This document shows positions 10,778-18,844 of a DNA stretch of 64,000 bases, one piece after another. This stretch comes from Pseudomonadales bacterium (GTDB taxonomy: Bacteria > Pseudomonadota > Gammaproteobacteria > Pseudomonadales > Pseudohongiellaceae), in assembly GCA_023268635.1 (NCBI GenBank), contig JALQUB010000084.1, forward strand, positions 34,272 through 98,271. The letters are read 5' to 3'. The position numbers and the translations under genes were made by a program. The notes below the pieces were generated by a model. It did no database searches. It was given only the letters and a program-made list of their open reading frames with translations, and was not told where the DNA came from. Every line of letters starts with the position of its first letter. Positions within the stretch are counted from its first letter, which is position 1.

Positions 10778-10829
10778 ACTCGTCTCTCGTTTTTATGCTC
10801 TTATAATGCTAAGGGTATGGCGGGTTTGA

Positions 10830-12329
10830 TTAATCAGTCGCAACCGCTAGGCTATCGCGTTGCGCGATTGTCTCTGCGCGTGCAAGCAGGCGTAACTTTT
10901 GCCCAGGTTTTAGTAGAGGTTCTTCTTCTAGTCCATTCAGCTGTCGAATCGCCTCGGACTTAATGTCAAATCGGCGTGCAATTGACCAGAGATTGTCTCC
11001 GCGGCGTACGGTATATACCGGGGGAACGGTCCGTTTTGGGGCGTCTTGAATTACCGGGAACTCAATGTCACTGAGAGCAATATCCCCTCTTGGTACGAGT
11101 AGCGAGCGTCCCGCTATAATTCTAGATCCATTAAGGCCATTTACCCTTTGCAATACGTCAACACGAGTGCCAAGTTTTTTGGCAATCGCACCTAAAGTGT
11201 CTCCGCTCCTGATGGCATATCTGTCATACGTGACCAGGCTGTCAGTCTGAATACTTGCTAGTTGAGTTCGAAGACGTTGGGCGGCATCGGCGTCTAGGTA
11301 GAGTGGCTGGATTCCTTCTGGTGGGGTGGCCCATTGTAAGTAGCGCGGATTGAATGCTTTCAACTTGGCTAAGTCAACTTCCGCTAATTTCGCCGCTCGA
11401 CTGAGATCGATCTGACGCTCTAGCTCCACGAGTTCAAGTCGCGGTGAATTCGAAATTGGAGGAAGTTCAATTCCATAAGCTTCGGGGTCGTCGATGACAC
11501 GAGCCAATGCCAATATCCTAGGGACGTGAGATCGGGTTTCGCCTGCGAGTCCTAGCTCCCAAAATACCGATTGGCTCGAGTCACTCTGCGTTGAGCGCTT
11601 GCGCTTAAGTGCTCTGCGAATATTCCCTCCCCCCGTGTTATAGGCCGCAAGAGCCAACAACCAATCTTGGTCAAATTCCTGATAGAGCATTTCGAGATAT
11701 TCTAACGCGGCGCGTGTGGATTCTAGGGGATCACGTCGTTCATCGATCCACCAATTTTGCGTCAGTCCATAGCTGCGGCCGGTGTTTGGCACAAACTGCC
11801 AAAGTCCAACGGCGTTCTGGCGCGAGCTCGCAGTGGGATTAAATGTGCTTTCTATAAATGGAACAAGGGCGAGCTCTAAAGGAAGATTTCGTTCCTCTAT
11901 AACTTCGATGAGCTCATAGAGGAATGGTGCGGCTCGATCGCCTACGATGTCGAAATACTCCTGCTCATTACGATATCGTGAGAGCCGTTTTGCCACCTCT
12001 GGATGATCATAGGTTGGTCTTAGTGCGAACCCGCGCCGCAGTCTTTCCCAAAGGTCTTTAGGTGGCTGGATGTGTTGCTCACTGCTAGCGTTCGAGACTT
12101 GTTGCGCGATTTGGATACTATCGGTTTGCAGAGTCTGTGAGTCCGCTTTAGGCGGGAGGACCATGCTGTCGATGCCAGCCTGCTCGGAACTAGCAGCATC
12201 CCCTGAACCCGGAATATTCGCACAACCCGCTAACAAACCGATCAACGCGACACCGACGAGCCGCGTGATGTATTTAGCGTTGGAACGAGGCGGGTCTGCT
12301 ACGTGTGAATTTCTCGCTGACTGGATCAA
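10830..12329 (-). CDS. mltD: Membrane-bound lytic murein transglycosylase D
   Basis: This enzyme cleaves peptidoglycan glycan strands, leaving 1,6-anhydromuramic ends. The 499 residues start with a lipoprotein signal (LIGLLAGC, lipidated Cys36). The SLT domain has catalytic Glu160 in LVPFIESTFNP and the supporting motifs AVGLWQFVPNTGR and ALAAYNTGGGNIRRA. Two C-terminal LysM repeats (about 372-415 and 440-483: IRSGDTLGAIAKKLG, VRRGDNLWSIARRF) bind glycan. Its start overlaps the end of gloB by 4 nt, so the two are translationally coupled, as in the conserved mltD-gloB-yafS-rnhA-dnaQ neighbourhood. Confidence 0.95.
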   Translation of the reverse strand: MIQSARNSHVADPPRSNAKYITRLVGVALIGLLAGCANIPGSGDAASSEQAGIDSMVLPPKADSQTLQTDSIQIAQQVSNASSEQHIQPPKDLWERLRRGFALRPTYDHPEVAKRLSRYRNEQEYFDIVGDRAAPFLYELIEVIEERNLPLELALVPFIESTFNPTASSRQNAVGLWQFVPNTGRSYGLTQNWWIDERRDPLESTRAALEYLEMLYQEFDQDWLLALAAYNTGGGNIRRALKRKRSTQSDSSQSVFWELGLAGETRSHVPRILALARVIDDPEAYGIELPPISNSPRLELVELERQIDLSRAAKLAEVDLAKLKAFNPRYLQWATPPEGIQPLYLDADAAQRLRTQLASIQTDSLVTYDRYAIRSGDTLGAIAKKLGTRVDVLQRVNGLNGSRIIAGRSLLVPRGDIALSDIEFPVIQDAPKRTVPPVYTVRRGDNLWSIARRFDIKSEAIRQLNGLEEEPLLKPGQKLRLLARAETIAQRDSLAVATD

Positions 12330-13114
12330 AATTCATCTTTCCATGCGCGAATTGCAGCAAATGTGGCGATTGAATCGGCCGGCTTGCTTCCGGAAAAACG
12401 CTCGGCGGCGTTTACAATCATAGGGTTGTTGCAGCGCAGGAACGGGTTGCTAGCGAGTTCAGTGGCAATGGTAGTTGGTAGGGTAATGAGGCCGGTCGCA
12501 CGTTGCTGCTCGACTAAGGACTTTCGTAATCCAACTAAGACGCTGCCCGGTTCGCAAGCATCCGCAAATTGAAGATTGGCTTGAGTGTATTCATGGGTGC
12601 AATAGACTTCTGTCTCGGGTCCGAGCGCAACTAGCTTTTGTAAGCTAGCAAACATTTGCGCCGGTGTGCCTTCGAAAATTCTGCCACAGCCTGCTGCGAA
12701 CAATGTGTCGCCTGAGAATACGCGGGGTGGCGCCCCAGTTTCCGCGGAAGCTGGTGTCGCATACGCAACATGATCCAATGTGTGCCCGGGAACTTCTAGG
12801 ACATCGAAGTGTTGACCTAGCAGTTCGAATGAGTCTCCTTCGCTCACCGCTTTAGTGATGCCAGTGATTGCTGGGTTGTTAGGCCCTATGACCTCACAAG
12901 CATATTTTTCTGATAGTTGTGCAATACCACCCGTGTGATCAGGATGATGATGAGTAATAAGCAGCGCTTGCAGTGTCAATCCGTTGGTTTCTAGATAATC
13001 GATGACAGGTTTGGCGTCGCCCGGATCTACTACACAGGCAGATCCTTTTTCGTCACTGAGAGCCCATATGTAGTTGTCTTGGAATGCTGGAATCGCGGTG
13101 ATTGATTGAATCAT
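12326..13114 (-). CDS. gloB: Hydroxyacylglutathione hydrolase (glyoxalase II)
   Basis: This enzyme hydrolyses S-lactoylglutathione to lactate and glutathione, completing methylglyoxal detoxification. The 262-residue metallo-beta-lactamase fold carries the HxHxDH metal site as His55, His57, Asp59 and His60 in THHHPDHTGG. Further metal ligands lie in VPGHTLDHVAY and FSGDTLFAAGCGR, and the glutathione-binding C-terminal domain includes CTHEYTQANLQFA. The length matches the family. It is divergent from the methyltransferase gene and coupled to mltD. Confidence 0.96.
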   Translation of the reverse strand: MIQSITAIPAFQDNYIWALSDEKGSACVVDPGDAKPVIDYLETNGLTLQALLITHHHPDHTGGIAQLSEKYACEVIGPNNPAITGITKAVSEGDSFELLGQHFDVLEVPGHTLDHVAYATPASAETGAPPRVFSGDTLFAAGCGRIFEGTPAQMFASLQKLVALGPETEVYCTHEYTQANLQFADACEPGSVLVGLRKSLVEQQRATGLITLPTTIATELASNPFLRCNNPMIVNAAERFSGSKPADSIATFAAIRAWKDEF

Positions 13115-13251
13115 CTAAAGCCTGCTTTTGCTTGTTGCTATGAATATGCGCATTGTACCGCGCTCGGGCAGCTATGATATAAGGATTCTGGATGATTACA
13201 ACAAACGAGAGCATCGGAAAAGTTAATATTTTTCTTAAGGTCCCACTATAA

Positions 13252-14112
13252 GTGCCTAAATATAAAGGTAAATATGCAGCCAAGCGCAGATTGCTTACGG
13301 GTCTTGATGAGAACGACCAAGCGCGGAGGGTTGATAAAGCGCAAGAGTTTCAGGCCTGGTGCGAGACGCCTCTAGGCGCTGAGCTGTTGGAAGACGAGAT
13401 CCAGGCCCTCGGACCGATTTTGGATAAGCTCTTTGGATACCACATCCTACAATTAGGAACTACCGCTAAGCTGGATGTGCTAAGCGCTAGTCCGATTACT
13501 CATAAGCTCTACTTGGGTGGCAGCGATGAGACAGCGCATGGTCAATCGACCGTCGCTAGACTCTGCGCTCTACCTTTCAAGAGCGACTCTATTGATGTGG
13601 TGGTGCTGCATCATGCGCTTGATTTCGCAGTCGACAGTCGAGCTGCTCTCCGAGAAGCTGTGCGGGTTCTTCGTCCAGGTGGACACTTAATCCTTATTTG
13701 TTTTCAGCCGTGGAGTTTGTGGGGGCTGAAACGGGCTTTTTATGCCCTGGGTGCGGTACTAAGTTTAATTTCGAATAAAGCGCCTTGGTCCGGGAGGTTT
13801 CGCAGCGAGGCTCGTCTCAGAGATTGGCTAGCGCTATTGGACGTGCAGGCGCGACCGAACACATTGATAGCCCACGGATTACCGTTTGAGGGGCATTGGT
13901 TGCGAAATAAATTGCAGAGCGCTTCAAATTATTTGGCAGTCAAGGGAAAAAGCTTTGGTAGCCCATTTGGTGCGGTGACGATCATTCGCGGTGTTAAACA
14001 GAGTAGGCCGGTAACCCCCATCATCCTACCCTGGCGGCGGGCTATTAATACACCACTACGCGGCGTACCTTCGGCCCGTGAAGGCTATCGCGGCCGGACT
14101 AAGGTATCATGA
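13252..14112 (+). CDS. yafS: YafS-like SAM-dependent methyltransferase
   Basis: This is a class I methyltransferase fold of unknown substrate. The 286 residues start at a GTG; no in-frame ATG offers a better start. The post-core region is clear (DSIDVVVLHHALDFAVD, then EAVRVLRPGGHLILI). However, the glycine-rich SAM loop expected near residue 68 is poor (ILQLGTTAKLDVLSAS), and I recall the same weakness in YafS relatives. It lies between gloB and rnhA exactly where E. coli has yafS, which supports the name. The Arg-rich C-terminal tail of about 30 residues is unexplained. Confidence 0.8.
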   Translation: MPKYKGKYAAKRRLLTGLDENDQARRVDKAQEFQAWCETPLGAELLEDEIQALGPILDKLFGYHILQLGTTAKLDVLSASPITHKLYLGGSDETAHGQSTVARLCALPFKSDSIDVVVLHHALDFAVDSRAALREAVRVLRPGGHLILICFQPWSLWGLKRAFYALGAVLSLISNKAPWSGRFRSEARLRDWLALLDVQARPNTLIAHGLPFEGHWLRNKLQSASNYLAVKGKSFGSPFGAVTIIRGVKQSRPVTPIILPWRRAINTPLRGVPSAREGYRGRTKVS

Positions 14113-14151
14113 GTCCCGAGCTGATCTAGCCGGCGAAGCTAAAGGAACGAA

Positions 14152-14592
14152 ATGAAGAAGAGCGTGGAATTATTTACGGATGGTGCGTGTAGAGGTAATC
14201 CTGGCATGGGAGGCTGGGGGGCGCTATTGCGGTTTGGTGATTCAGAGAAGCGACTTTATGGCGGAGAGAAGGATACGACTAACAATCGCATGGAGTTAAT
14301 GGCGGTTATTCAAGCGTTAGAAGCTCTGAAACAACCCTGTAAAGTTACCATTACGACAGACTCAAAGTATGTGCTACAGGGTATGACTGAATGGTTAACA
14401 AATTGGAAGTTACGAAATTGGAAGACCGCCGCGAAAAAGCCCGTGCTTAACGATGATCTTTGGCGCCGACTCGATGCCATCGCTAGTAATCATGAGATTG
14501 AATGGCATTGGGTGAAGGGGCATAGTGGCCATCGAGAGAATGAAATTGCAGATCAGTTGGCGAATCAAGGCATCGACGAATTGGTCATTTAG
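14152..14592 (+). CDS. rnhA: Ribonuclease HI
   Basis: This enzyme cuts the RNA strand of RNA-DNA hybrids, removing primers and R-loops. In its 146 residues the catalytic set Asp10, Glu48, Asp70, His124 and Asp134 falls at exactly the E. coli positions, in the motifs [35 protein letters not shown] and NEIADQLA. The ribosome site AAAGGAACG is well placed. It is followed by dnaQ in the same orientation; in E. coli these two genes are adjacent but divergent. Confidence 0.98.
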   Translation: MKKSVELFTDGACRGNPGMGGWGALLRFGDSEKRLYGGEKDTTNNRMELMAVIQALEALKQPCKVTITTDSKYVLQGMTEWLTNWKLRNWKTAAKKPVLNDDLWRRLDAIASNHEIEWHWVKGHSGHRENEIADQLANQGIDELVI

Positions 14593-14637
14593 AATTATTT
14601 CGCACTGAGAAGCTGATCGCGCACGAGGGTGATGGGA

Positions 14638-15375
14638 ATGCGACAAGTCGTATTAGACACGGAAACTACAGGTCTGGATCCTGCTCAGGGTCATCGAGTA
14701 ATTGAGATCGGATGTGTCGAAATTATTAATCGGAAGCTCACAAAGAAGCACTTCCATTGCTATCTTAATCCAGATCGTGAAATTGATGCGGCAGCATTAG
14801 AGGTTCATGGAATCAGCAGCGGGTTTCTTGCGGACAAGCCACGCTTCTACCAGATAGAAGAAGAATTTCTAGAATTTGTACGAGGGGCTGAACTGATCAT
14901 TCATAATGCTCCCTTCGATATCGGCTTCCTCGATGCAGAGCTTACTCGGAGTGGTGCTAAAAGCGGGCAGATGGAAGACTATTGTTCGGTTCTCGATAGT
15001 TTAGTGATGGCCCGCCAAAAGCATCCTGGGCAGCGCAATAATCTTGACGCACTCTGTAAGCGCTATGGCGTGGACAATACGCAGCGTGATTTACACGGCG
15101 CATTGCTTGATGCGGAGATTTTAGCGGACCTTTACCTTGTTATGACTAGCGGGCAGCGTAACCTGCTATTGAAAGAAGAAGATGAAGATACGCAGACCAG
15201 TGGGCAACAGAATAGCGTGCAGCGATCTATAAAGGCTCGACCAAATTTGCGAGTGTTACAGGCGACGAAAGAAGAGCTCGATCAACATGCAAATCGCCTC
15301 GATGAAATTGCTAAAAGCAGTGCCGACGGCGCGCTTTGGCGAATATTAGAAAATGCTTCTGATACGGTAAATTAG
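14638..15375 (+). CDS. dnaQ: DNA polymerase III epsilon subunit (proofreading exonuclease)
   Basis: This is the 3'-5' exonuclease that proofreads for the replicative polymerase. The DEDDh motifs are visible: VLDTETTGLD (Asp and Glu), IIHNAPFDIGFLDAEL (Asp) and HGALLDAEILADLYL (His and Asp). A QRNLLL hexamer after the nuclease domain is a plausible clamp-binding motif, and the tail would bind the alpha subunit. I chose the ATG at 14638 (245 residues) because GAGGG at 14625-14629 gives normal spacing. The upstream GTG at 14629 and ATG at 14632 overlap or crowd that site. The gene abuts nudC with no gap. Confidence 0.95.
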   Translation: MRQVVLDTETTGLDPAQGHRVIEIGCVEIINRKLTKKHFHCYLNPDREIDAAALEVHGISSGFLADKPRFYQIEEEFLEFVRGAELIIHNAPFDIGFLDAELTRSGAKSGQMEDYCSVLDSLVMARQKHPGQRNNLDALCKRYGVDNTQRDLHGALLDAEILADLYLVMTSGQRNLLLKEEDEDTQTSGQQNSVQRSIKARPNLRVLQATKEELDQHANRLDEIAKSSADGALWRILENASDTVN

Positions 15376-16209
15376 ATGAATTCGCATGCAATAGATGCTC
15401 GGCCTTTTTTCCTAAGCCCGCAAGACATACTTATTGATGATCGCTTCATCCTGTTTTATGACAATCAGATTGTTGCTGATGGCGAAAAACCTTATTGGAC
15501 ATTGGAGTCTATTAATCCAGAGGTGGTCATCGGTGGCCGTCTACTAAGAATAGATCAAGGTGATGATCCTGATTTCATCGCTGTGTATTTGGAGGAGTCA
15601 CCAGAGGAAGCATTGGCTAGCTTCGAGCTTCTTTCTTTGCGAAGTCTCCTGCTTTCAGATGCGGCTGGGTTTTTCAAAACGGCAGGAATAGCCAATCAGC
15701 TCGATGAATGGCTTCAAGGGCACAGATTTTGCGGCAATTGCGGAGCAGAGACTTCGCCGCATGCAGCAGAGCGGGCGCTTGTCTGTGACTCCTGTGATAG
15801 GCATTTTTATCCTCGCATAAACCCTTGCGTGATAGTCCTTGTTGTCAATGGCCCTGAAATACTCCTCGCTAAAAGCTCTCGCCATAATGGGGACTTCTAT
15901 TCTTGTCTAGCCGGTTTTATGGAGGTAGGTGAAGCTCCGGAGGAAACCGTTCGCCGAGAAGTATTCGAGGAAGTCGGGCTTCGGGTTTCTAATATTGAAT
16001 ACATTGCAAGTCAGTCCTGGCCGTTCCCTTCCCAGCTCATGCTTGGGTTTATAGCCCAGTACGATGGGGGAGAGATCAATCCTGATCCCAACGAAATAGC
16101 GGATGCGGAGTGGTTTGATCTGTCACGTCTTCCTAATATTCCCTCAGCAAAGATCAGTGTTGCAGGAGGCTTAATCGACCACTATATATCGCAGTACTCA
16201 GAGAGGTAA
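15376..16209 (+). CDS. nudC: NADH pyrophosphatase / NAD-RNA decapping hydrolase
   Basis: This Nudix hydrolase splits NADH to NMNH and AMP and removes NAD caps from RNA. The 277 residues (E. coli 257) contain a four-Cys zinc site (FCGNCGAE, then CDSCDRHFYPR), a full Nudix box (GFMEVGEAPEETVRREVFEEVGL split over about 178-200) and the diagnostic downstream motif SQSWPFPSQLM. The N-terminal domain is divergent. Its ATG immediately follows the dnaQ stop, so the two are probably coupled. Confidence 0.94.
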   Translation: MNSHAIDARPFFLSPQDILIDDRFILFYDNQIVADGEKPYWTLESINPEVVIGGRLLRIDQGDDPDFIAVYLEESPEEALASFELLSLRSLLLSDAAGFFKTAGIANQLDEWLQGHRFCGNCGAETSPHAAERALVCDSCDRHFYPRINPCVIVLVVNGPEILLAKSSRHNGDFYSCLAGFMEVGEAPEETVRREVFEEVGLRVSNIEYIASQSWPFPSQLMLGFIAQYDGGEINPDPNEIADAEWFDLSRLPNIPSAKISVAGGLIDHYISQYSER

Positions 16210-16213
16210 AACA

Positions 16214-17287
16214 TTGGAATACATAATTGAATACGGCTTATTTTTGGCGAAGGTCGCTACACTGGTCGTTGCATTAATGCTCGTGATCGGGATGATCGTA
16301 GCAGCGGGAAGTCGTCAGCGGAAAGTGCATAGGCATGGCGAGATTATTGTCGAATGCCTAAATCATCATCTTGAGGAACTACATGATGGCGTGCGTGCAG
16401 AGGTGCTCGATAAAGCTGCATTGAAAATCGCTGACAAGGAACGTAGTAAGCAAGAAAAAAAAGACGCCAAGGAAGCAAAAAAGAAAGCCAAACTTGATGC
16501 GAAGCAGGTGAGTAATACCGATGTCGAGCGTCGCAAACGAGTCTATGTTCTGGATTTCGACGGTGATGTTGCGGCAGAAGGAGTTGACTCACTGAGAGAG
16601 GAAATAACTGCCGTGCTTTCTTTCGCTGAACCCTGCGATGAAGTGGTTTTAAAGCTGGAGAGCCCTGGCGGTATGGTGCATGCCTATGGGCTCGCCGCGA
16701 GCCAGCTGCAGCGCATTAAAGACGCGAAGATTCCACTCACTATCTGCGTTGATAAGGTCGCGGCGAGTGGCGGATATATGATGGCCTGCTTAGCGGATCG
16801 CATAGTAGCGGCCCCTTTTGCAATAATTGGTTCTATCGGAGTGGTAGTGCAGCTCCCGAATTTCTATCGAGTCCTACAAAAAAACGAAGTGGATTACGAG
16901 ATAATCAGCGCAGGAGAGTATAAGCGGACCTTAAGTACATTTGGCGAGATTACTGAGAAAGGACGCGCGAAGGTCCAAGAAGATGTCGAGAATATCCACG
17001 ATATTTTTAAGCGCTGGGTCAAAGGATATAGGCCCAGTGTCGACATCACCAGAGTTGCTACGGGTGAAACATGGGTGGGGATGCAAGCCAAGGAACGCTA
17101 TCTAGTTGATGAGCTCAATACCAGTGATGAGGTGTTAGTTAATGCTTGTAAAGAAGCAGATGTTTATGAAGTTAGCTTTAAAATTAAGAAAAGCATTCAA
17201 GAGAAACTAGGTAAAGCTGTAGAGCTTGGGTTTGCAAAAGCGGTATCTCGATTACTCGCCGCGGATCGCACACGAGATTTCCACTAG
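16214..17287 (+). CDS. sohB: Inner-membrane S49 serine peptidase SohB
   Basis: This is a signal-peptide-peptidase-like periplasmic or membrane protease. The 357 residues start at TTG, with GAGAGG 8 nt upstream and only 4 nt after the nudC stop. An N-terminal transmembrane helix (about 8-31) is followed by a strongly charged Lys-rich stretch (about 75-98) and the S49 domain. The nucleophile is probably Ser185 (KVAASGGYM) and the general-base Lys237 (GEYKRTLSTFGEI), the Ser-Lys arrangement of the family. E. coli SohB has 349 residues. The natural substrate is unknown. Confidence 0.93.
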   Translation: MEYIIEYGLFLAKVATLVVALMLVIGMIVAAGSRQRKVHRHGEIIVECLNHHLEELHDGVRAEVLDKAALKIADKERSKQEKKDAKEAKKKAKLDAKQVSNTDVERRKRVYVLDFDGDVAAEGVDSLREEITAVLSFAEPCDEVVLKLESPGGMVHAYGLAASQLQRIKDAKIPLTICVDKVAASGGYMMACLADRIVAAPFAIIGSIGVVVQLPNFYRVLQKNEVDYEIISAGEYKRTLSTFGEITEKGRAKVQEDVENIHDIFKRWVKGYRPSVDITRVATGETWVGMQAKERYLVDELNTSDEVLVNACKEADVYEVSFKIKKSIQEKLGKAVELGFAKAVSRLLAADRTRDFH

Positions 17288-17328
17288 TCAGGAAGATTGA
17301 TACGTGGTGACACGTGAGAGGTGAAATT

Positions 17329-18327
17329 ATGGATCGCTATAAGGCATACGAGGTCTCTGAGACAGAGGACGGCAAGTTTGTTGGCAAGATGGTAGAAAAA
17401 ACTCTTGCTGAACTGCCCGAAGGAGAGGTCGTCATTGACGTGCAATATTCCTCTATTAATTTTAAGGATGCGCTTTCGGCATCCGGCAATAAGGGCGTCA
17501 CGCGATCATTTCCTCATGTTCCAGGAATCGATGCGGCCGGTATCGTGAAATCCAGTGAAGATGGGCGGTTCAGTCCTGGGCAGCAGGTAATCGTAACTGG
17601 ATATGATTTGGGTATGGGGACTGCGGGTGGTTTTGGGCAGTGTATAAGAGTGCCTAGTGCGTGGGTTGCTGAATTGCCGGATGGCCTGAGTCTTAGAGAT
17701 TCTATGGCCTATGGGACCGCCGGATTAACGGCGGCTCTATGTGTCGATAAGCTGCTGTCTAATGGAGCCTCGCCCGAGAAAGGGAAAGTATTGGTGACAG
17801 GAGCAACGGGTGGTGTCGGCATTATCGCATGTGCATTACTAGCACAGCTCGGTTTTGAGGTGGTGGCTAGTACTGGAAAGGCGCTCGAAGCGGAAAAACT
17901 AACTGCGCTTGGTGTTAAAGAGGTGATCTCTAGGGATTCACTTTCGGAAGAAAATCCACGCCCCTTACTCAAAGAGACGTATGCTGCCGCAGTTGATGTG
18001 GTGGGGGGAATAACACTGCTTAACGTCATTAAGAGTCTTCAGCATAGTGGTAGCGTAGCAGCCTGTGGATTGGTAGGGAGTACCGATTTGAACGCGACCG
18101 TACTGCCGTTTATTTTACGCGGCGTAAACTTGCTGGGCGTTGATTCAGTCGAAATACCGCTAAGCAAAAAGCAAAACATTTGGGATCGTCTCGCCAATGA
18201 GTGGTCGATTTCCTCTATAAATGCCTTAGCAGAGGATATTGGTTTCGATCAATTAGCTTCTACGCTCAACAGGGTGCTCGAAGGTGGCGCTATCGGTCGT
18301 TATGTGTTGGATTTGCGCGCTGACTAG
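17329..18327 (+). CDS. acuI: Acryloyl-CoA reductase / YhdH-type quinone oxidoreductase (AcuI family)
   Basis: This is a zinc-free medium-chain dehydrogenase that uses NADPH. AcuI relatives reduce toxic acryloyl-CoA to propionyl-CoA, for example during DMSP use. The 332 residues show the family N-terminus (SSINFKDALSASGNKGVTRSF, here cut), VPGIDAAGIV, GYDLGMGTAGGFGQ and the Rossmann motif VTGATGGVGIIA. The ATG at 17329 is preferred because GAGAGGTGA ends 5 nt upstream; a GTG at 17314 would sit inside that signal. Subfamily assignment is by recall of YhdH/AcuI sequences. The stop is only 4 nt from the convergent DUF934 gene. Confidence 0.85.
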   Translation: MDRYKAYEVSETEDGKFVGKMVEKTLAELPEGEVVIDVQYSSINFKDALSASGNKGVTRSFPHVPGIDAAGIVKSSEDGRFSPGQQVIVTGYDLGMGTAGGFGQCIRVPSAWVAELPDGLSLRDSMAYGTAGLTAALCVDKLLSNGASPEKGKVLVTGATGGVGIIACALLAQLGFEVVASTGKALEAEKLTALGVKEVISRDSLSEENPRPLLKETYAAAVDVVGGITLLNVIKSLQHSGSVAACGLVGSTDLNATVLPFILRGVNLLGVDSVEIPLSKKQNIWDRLANEWSISSINALAEDIGFDQLASTLNRVLEGGAIGRYVLDLRAD

Positions 18328-18331
18328 AGAG

Positions 18332-18835
18332 TTAGGTCCGGCGATTGAATAGCGGCTGATCCTGTAAGGTTGTGGATGTGTACGTATCACTGAAGTCTGA
18401 GAATGCGCTGAGGCATTCTTCGGGCTCTTGATCCGCCCTGATCGCAAACGAGTTAAAACCGCAGCGTTCGAGATAGCAGAGTTGATCTCGCAAGACGTCT
18501 CCAATGGCGCGTATCTCGCCTCCAAATTTTAGGTCTGCTCTTAGCTTCTTCGCTGTAGAGTAAGGCCGCCCATCGCTGAAAACTGGGAAGTTAAGTGCAA
18601 TGAGAGGGAGGTCGTTGAGTCTGCCAGCGATGTGTTTTATGTTTTCGTGAGAATCTAGCCACACACCAATTTCACTTAATTGTAAGCGCGCTTCCTCTTC
18701 TTCTAGTAGGAAGAGAGACAGAGGCAGAATGACTTTTCTTCCTCGCAGTGCTGGGAAGACATCGATACCAGATGCAGCCTGTAATATGACCCAATCATCG
18801 GATTCAACTGCTCTGTTACGTATTAGCTTAGCCAT
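18332..18835 (-). CDS. DUF934 protein linked to sulfite reductase
   Basis: This is a 167-residue protein of the family that almost always accompanies CysI-like sulfite reductases in proteobacteria; its biochemical role is not established. Visible features are an N-terminal basic stretch (LIRNRAVESDDWV), a central acidic segment (LLEEEEARLQL), FPVFSDGRPYSTAKKLR and IRAIGDVLRDQLCYLERCGFN, which are typical of the family. It lies 9 nt downstream of the sulfite reductase gene, clearly in one operon. The family is often followed by cysH; here the strand changes instead. Confidence 0.88.
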   Translation of the reverse strand: MAKLIRNRAVESDDWVILQAASGIDVFPALRGRKVILPLSLFLLEEEEARLQLSEIGVWLDSHENIKHIAGRLNDLPLIALNFPVFSDGRPYSTAKKLRADLKFGGEIRAIGDVLRDQLCYLERCGFNSFAIRADQEPEECLSAFSDFSDTYTSTTLQDQPLFNRRT

Positions 18836-18844
18836 GTAAATTCT